A stretch of DNA of 9,664 nt from an uncultured Caryophanales bacterium (GTDB taxonomy: Bacteria > Bacillota_I > Bacilli_A > RFN20 > CAG-826), in assembly GCA_946401755.1 (NCBI GenBank), contig CAMIVH010000029.1:1-9664 (forward strand), written 5' to 3'. Below, one piece after another: positions 6,840-9,664 of the stretch. The notes under the pieces are model-generated. The model was not told the origin of the DNA. It was given only the letters and a program-made list of their open reading frames with translations, and ran no database searches. The position numbers and the translations under genes were made by a program. How positions within the stretch are numbered: the first letter of the stretch is position 1; the number at the start of each line of letters is the position of its first letter.

Positions 6840-6868
6840 TTGAATTCTTAAATAAAATATGGCACAAT
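6840..6868 (+). promoter_or_regulatory. Weak candidate promoter of the serine acetyltransferase gene
   Basis: TTGAAT (6840-6845) and CACAAT (6863-6868) are 17 bases apart. The predicted start near 6875 leaves a leader of about six bases before the ATG at 6881, and no ribosome-binding site is present. The -10 is a poor match, so this is tentative. Confidence 0.3.
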
Positions 6869-6880
6869 TCTAAACGATAT

Positions 6881-7570
6881 ATGATTTGCAAAAACGACTT
6901 ATACGATTTATTAGACGAATCTTTCTCTTACGTCATCTGTAATGATAGTGGCGATAAATTAGAAGAACTATTTTATCGTTCAATTGAAGAGAATAAAGAC
7001 AACTTTGTTGTATTTAAAGACCAATTAGAAATCATTAAAGATATTTTAAAAGAAGATTTACAGTTCTTTATGGATAGCGATCCTGCGGCTTCATCATTAG
7101 ATGAAATCAAGATGGCTTATCCTGGATTTAAGGCTATCGCTATTTATCGTATTTCACATGTCTTATATAAATTAGGTTATACAGTACACGCTCGTTACTT
7201 CTCAGAATTAGCGCATTCTCAAACAGGTATTGATATTCATCCAGGTGCGACAATTGATTATCCATTCTTTATTGACCATGGTACAGGCACTGTTATTGGT
7301 CAAACCTCCACTATTGGTAAAAGAGTGAAAATCTATCAATGTGTCACTCTCGGTGCGGTCTCACTTAGTAACGCTGAAAAAATGAGAGGCGTTGTCAGAC
7401 ACCCACAAGTCGGTGATAATGTCACAATCTATGCTGGTGCCTCATTACTTGGTCCGATCAAGATTGGTGATAATGTCACAATCGGTAGTAACGTCTTCTT
7501 GCTTGAAGATGTAGCAGACAACACTCGCGTGGTCATTGGTAAACCTGCATTAGTGTTCACAAAGAAGTAA
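6881..7570 (+). CDS. cysE: Serine O-acetyltransferase, long type with left-handed beta-helix
   Basis: Transfers acetyl from acetyl-CoA to L-serine, giving O-acetylserine for cysteine synthesis in the cytosol. Seen (numbered from the ATG at 6881, 229 residues): a helical N-terminal domain with DSDPAASSLDEI (65-76) and ARYFSELAHSQTGIDIHPGA (104-123), then hexapeptide repeats of a left-handed beta-helix to about 210. Asp118 (DIHP), Asp132-His133 (IDHGTG) and His174 (VRHP) match the catalytic and serine-binding residues of E. coli CysE (Asp143, Asp157-His158, His193). The CVTLGA stretch with a longer loop before RHP resembles the long, Bacteroidetes-like type. Oddities: GQT replaces the usual GET (Gln141), and the chain ends in Lys-Lys rather than the C-terminal Ile that docks to CysK in E. 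coli. The frame is open up to a TTG at 6824, but the 19 residues added look like translated intergenic sequence. Neither start has a ribosome-binding site. No cysK is adjacent. Confidence 0.9.
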   Translation: MICKNDLYDLLDESFSYVICNDSGDKLEELFYRSIEENKDNFVVFKDQLEIIKDILKEDLQFFMDSDPAASSLDEIKMAYPGFKAIAIYRISHVLYKLGYTVHARYFSELAHSQTGIDIHPGATIDYPFFIDHGTGTVIGQTSTIGKRVKIYQCVTLGAVSLSNAEKMRGVVRHPQVGDNVTIYAGASLLGPIKIGDNVTIGSNVFLLEDVADNTRVVIGKPALVFTKK

Positions 7571-7598
7571 GGCTCAAAGTTAATGAGTCTTTTTTCTT
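7569..7598 (+). terminator. Intrinsic terminator after the serine acetyltransferase gene
   Basis: AAGGCTCA / TGAGTCTT forms an eight-pair stem (one G-T pair) with a seven-base loop, followed by a T-run (7590-7595, then CTT). It starts at the stop codon and ends where the next promoter begins. Confidence 0.85.
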
Positions 7599-7630
7599 GC
7601 AAATTAAATTAGATTGTATACAATTTATTA
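7597..7630 (+). promoter_or_regulatory. Promoter and probable OhrR-type operator of the gpx-ohrR-CDF operon
   Basis: TTGCAA (7597-7602) and TACAAT (7619-7624) are 16 bases apart. A perfect 12-base palindrome ATTGTATACAAT (7613-7624) contains the -10. Its half-sites ATTGTA/TACAAT match those I recall for OhrR operators (TACAATT-n-AATTGTA). Read on the minus strand, 7618-7604 agrees with that 15-base pattern at 12 positions. The regulator is encoded in the same operon, so repression with release on organic peroxide is the likely control. The predicted start near 7631 directly precedes GGAGG. Confidence 0.6.
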
Positions 7631-7644
7631 TGGAGGAAATAATT

Positions 7645-8124
7645 ATGAACATTTATGATTTCTCAGCAAATGATTACTTAGGAAACAACGTTTCCTTACA
7701 ACAATATAAGGGTCAAGTTATCCTTGTGGTTAATACCGCGACAAGGTGTGGCTTTACTCCTCAATACGAAGGCTTAGAAGCTTTATACGAAAAATATAAA
7801 GATCAAGGTTTTGTCATTTTAGACTTCCCTTGCAATCAATTCTTAGCCCAAGCTCCAGGAACTTCTGAAGAGATTCACGCTGTTTGTTCCTTAAGATACA
7901 ACACTCAATTTCCACAATTTGAGAAGATTAAAGTTAATGGTAATGATGCCCATCCTTTATTCGTTTATTTAGAATCTCAAAACGAACAAAAGAAGGTTAA
8001 GAAAGTTAAATGGAATTTCACCAAATTCTTAATTGGTAGAGATGGTACTTTCTTAGGTAGATTTGAACCAACAGTTAAGCCAGAAGAAATTGAAGAATCT
8101 ATCATTAATGCTTTAGGCAAATAA
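7645..8124 (+). CDS. Glutathione peroxidase family thiol peroxidase
   Basis: Reduces hydrogen peroxide and organic hydroperoxides in the cytosol. Seen in 159 residues: the peroxidatic motif NTATRCGFTPQYEGL (30-44) with Cys35 in place of selenocysteine; FPCNQF (61-66) with Gln65; and KWNFTKFLI (122-130) with Trp123 and Asn124, completing the Cys-Gln-Trp-Asn active site. Cys81 in AVCSLRYNTQFP sits where the resolving cysteine of yeast-type two-cysteine enzymes lies, so electrons probably come from thioredoxin rather than glutathione. FLAQAPG replaces the common GGQEPG after the second motif. Length is typical. The start is the ATG at 7645 with GGAGG eight bases upstream; an upstream in-frame TTG at 7597 is part of the promoter. 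It is the first gene of a tight operon with an OhrR-type sensor one base downstream. Confidence 0.94.
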   Translation: MNIYDFSANDYLGNNVSLQQYKGQVILVVNTATRCGFTPQYEGLEALYEKYKDQGFVILDFPCNQFLAQAPGTSEEIHAVCSLRYNTQFPQFEKIKVNGNDAHPLFVYLESQNEQKKVKKVKWNFTKFLIGRDGTFLGRFEPTVKPEEIEESIINALGK

Positions 8125-8125
8125 T

Positions 8126-8566
8126 ATGAAAAACGAAGAGTGCTTAAGACTTGAAAACCAAATCTGTTTTCCAATGTATGTAGCGAGCAAGGAAATTGTC
8201 CGTCGTTATATTCCTTTGCTTAGCGCATTGGACTTAACATATACCCAATACATTACCTTATTAGCGTTATGGGAAAAGGATCATATCACTGTTAAAGAAT
8301 TAGGCGAAAAACTATACCTTGATTCAGGAACTTTAACACCTCTCTTGAATAAGTTAGAAAAGAAGGGCTATATTATAAAGAATAAAAGCGATAAAGATGG
8401 TCGTGAATTAGTGGTTATTGTCACTGCTAAAGGACTAGAGCTCAAGCAAAAGGCACTAGAGGTACCACCTGAAATCGCTAAATGCGTAAATCTAAATAAA
8501 GAGGAAGCAATAGTTTTTTATCAATTATTGCATAAGGTCTTGGACGGTTTTTATGTCAAACAATAG
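8126..8566 (+). CDS. ohrR: OhrR-like MarR-family organic-peroxide sensing repressor
   Basis: A dimeric winged-helix repressor that leaves DNA when its N-terminal cysteine is oxidised by organic hydroperoxide. Seen in 146 residues: RLENQICFPMYVASKE (8-23) with Cys14 aligned to the sensing Cys15 of B. subtilis OhrR; Tyr18, Tyr28 and Tyr39 aligned to its Tyr19, Tyr29 and Tyr40, which surround the cysteine; and the helix-turn-helix stretch VKELGEKLYLDSGTLTPLLNKLEKKG (56-81), nearly identical in pattern to OhrR. The wing (about 85-99) follows, with DGRE at 91-94. Cys120 lies 106 residues after Cys14, close to the 105 between Cys22 and Cys127 in Xanthomonas two-cysteine OhrR. The ATG at 8126 starts one base after the peroxidase stop codon, and the gene overlaps the CDF gene by 14 bases. 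B. subtilis ohrR is next to ohrA; here the paired enzyme is a GPx. MgrA/SarZ-like regulators are the nearest alternative, but the full Cys/Tyr set favours OhrR. Confidence 0.9.
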   Translation: MKNEECLRLENQICFPMYVASKEIVRRYIPLLSALDLTYTQYITLLALWEKDHITVKELGEKLYLDSGTLTPLLNKLEKKGYIIKNKSDKDGRELVVIVTAKGLELKQKALEVPPEIAKCVNLNKEEAIVFYQLLHKVLDGFYVKQ

Positions 8567-9662
8567 AAGTAAGGTCATTGTTAGAACAAGTGTAATTGGT
8601 ATTCTCACCAATCTTGGTTTAGTCACACTTAAGGCATTTGTTGGTATCATTGCCGGCAGTATTGCGATCATTATGGACGCAGTTAATAACTTAAGTGATG
8701 CGTTATCTAGTGTTATCACCATTGTGGGCACTAAATTATCACAAAAGAAACCAGATGCTAAACACCCTTATGGACATGGTCGAGTTGAATATATTACTAG
8801 CTTAATCATCAGTGTCATTATTCTTATTGCTGGTGTGACGGCGATTGTCGAATCAGTGATTAGTATTATTGAACAGAAAGCACCAAGTTTTGATATTATT
8901 TCATTAATTCTTATCGCTGTTGCGGTCTTAGTGAAAATCGGTTTAGGCTTATACTTTAGACACGTTGGTAAGAAGGTAAATAGCGAAGCTTTAAAAGGCT
9001 CTGGTATTGATGCATTATTTGATGCATTATTATCCTTAGGCACCCTTGTTGCTATCGTTGTTTCACTCGTTTGGAAAGTTAACATTGAAGGTTATATTGG
9101 TGTCATCATTGGCTTATTCATGATTAAGTCTGGTATCGATGTTTTAAGACAATCGTTATCAAGCATTATTGGTGAACGCACTAGTAAGGAAACAAGCGAG
9201 GCAATTAAACATCTCGTTTGTGAAAACCCTGAAGTTAAAGGTGCTTACGATTTAATCGTTAATAACTATGGTCCAGATAGAGGTATCGGCTCTATCCATA
9301 TCGAAGTCGATGACAAGATGACCGCGAAAGAAATCCATCCATTAACTAGAAAGATTGCTTTTGAAGTTTATGAGAAGTTTGGAATTATTATGACAATAGG
9401 CATTTATGCCTCTAATAATAGTGATCCACTCATCAACAAGATAAGAGCGGATATCCAACAAGAAGTCTTAGCGCACCCCACTATTAAACAAATTCATGGT
9501 TTCTACTGTGATCAAGAAATTAAATCCATCACCTTCGATGTCATTGTCGATTTCAAAGATAAAGACGCTCCTAAGCTCATCAAAGAAATACATGATGACT
9601 TACAGGCAAAATATCCAGATTATCAATTCAGTATTGTCGAAGATAAAGATTTCACAGACTAA
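8553..9662 (+). CDS. Cation diffusion facilitator (CDF) metal exporter with two C-terminal domains
   Basis: Exports a divalent metal ion (Zn, Fe, Mn or similar) in exchange for protons. Seen in 369 residues: six hydrophobic segments between about 10 and 200; a helix-2 metal site MDAVNNLSDALSS (41-53) with Asn45/Asn46 and Asp49; the cytoplasmic family signature HPYGHGRVEY (71-80); and the helix-5 site GSGIDALFDALLS (149-161) with Asp153 and Asp157. The H-x3-D of zinc transporters is replaced by D-x3-D, which argues against a strict zinc exporter. Two alpha-beta dimerisation-type domains follow in tandem (about 211-286 and 291-364), whereas classic CDFs such as FieF have one. The gene begins inside the end of ohrR, with GGACGG as a ribosome-binding site, so it is translationally coupled and probably peroxide-induced. 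The stop codon is two bases from the window end. Metal specificity is uncertain. Confidence 0.92.
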   Translation: MSNNRSKVIVRTSVIGILTNLGLVTLKAFVGIIAGSIAIIMDAVNNLSDALSSVITIVGTKLSQKKPDAKHPYGHGRVEYITSLIISVIILIAGVTAIVESVISIIEQKAPSFDIISLILIAVAVLVKIGLGLYFRHVGKKVNSEALKGSGIDALFDALLSLGTLVAIVVSLVWKVNIEGYIGVIIGLFMIKSGIDVLRQSLSSIIGERTSKETSEAIKHLVCENPEVKGAYDLIVNNYGPDRGIGSIHIEVDDKMTAKEIHPLTRKIAFEVYEKFGIIMTIGIYASNNSDPLINKIRADIQQEVLAHPTIKQIHGFYCDQEIKSITFDVIVDFKDKDAPKLIKEIHDDLQAKYPDYQFSIVEDKDFTD

Positions 9663-9664
9663 AA

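Noticed and set aside
7597..7644. Extending the peroxidase to an in-frame TTG at 7597.
   Set aside because: This stretch holds the promoter, the palindrome and the GGAGG site. The family N-terminus aligns with the ATG at 7645.
1..9664. Mycoplasma-type code with TGA as tryptophan.
   Set aside because: All genes are intact under the standard code and the tryptophans inspected are TGG, including conserved ones in the peroxidase and M18 protein.
1..9664. CRISPR array, prophage, insertion sequence, tRNA or rRNA.
   Set aside because: No spaced direct repeats, transposase or integrase motifs, terminal repeats or conserved RNA sequence are present. Genes are packed with gaps of about 110 bases or less.

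Overview
The window is low-GC, AT-rich bacterial DNA. Ribosome-binding sites are mostly GGAG/GGAGG type, the code is standard (all tryptophans checked are TGG), and the gene content is typical of Bacillota: a DegV protein, an OhrR-like regulator, an M18 aminopeptidase and a one-chain iron-sulfur serine dehydratase. A lineage near Bacilli/Erysipelotrichia is the best guess. This rests on style and gene content only. Ten protein genes are visible: nine complete and one cut by the left edge. There are no RNA genes, insertion sequences, CRISPR arrays or long repeats, and no stretch over about 110 bases lacks a gene.

Left two thirds (1-6779), all on the minus strand. In transcription order: a PAP2-family membrane phosphatase and a secreted S41-type peptidase lipoprotein (16-base gap, likely one operon); a stand-alone four-helix membrane protein with its own promoter and terminator; a DegV-type fatty-acid-binding protein with its own promoter and terminator; a small P-loop kinase-like protein one base upstream of L-serine dehydratase; and the start of an M18 metallo-aminopeptidase.

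Divergent region (about 6780-6880). It holds promoters for both directions and a perfect 14-base palindrome next to the predicted -10 of the PAP2 gene.

Right third (6881-9662), plus strand. A long-type serine O-acetyltransferase ends in an intrinsic terminator. A tight three-gene operon follows: thiol peroxidase of the glutathione peroxidase family, OhrR-like organic-peroxide sensor, and CDF metal exporter. A 12-base palindrome with TACAAT/ATTGTA half-sites overlaps the operon's -10. It looks like the autoregulatory operator of the OhrR protein, so the operon reads as a peroxide-induced unit joining peroxide removal to metal export.

Points of most interest: the gpx-ohrR-CDF operon and its operator; a second cysteine in OhrR placed as in two-cysteine sensors; a canonical EF-hand loop inside the S41 peptidase domain; a kinase-like gene with no ribosome-binding site whose -10 box sits where a leaderless message would be made; and a CDF exporter with two tandem C-terminal domains. 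No wholly new system is evident. Three gene starts are placed at internal ATG codons rather than at upstream TTG codons.
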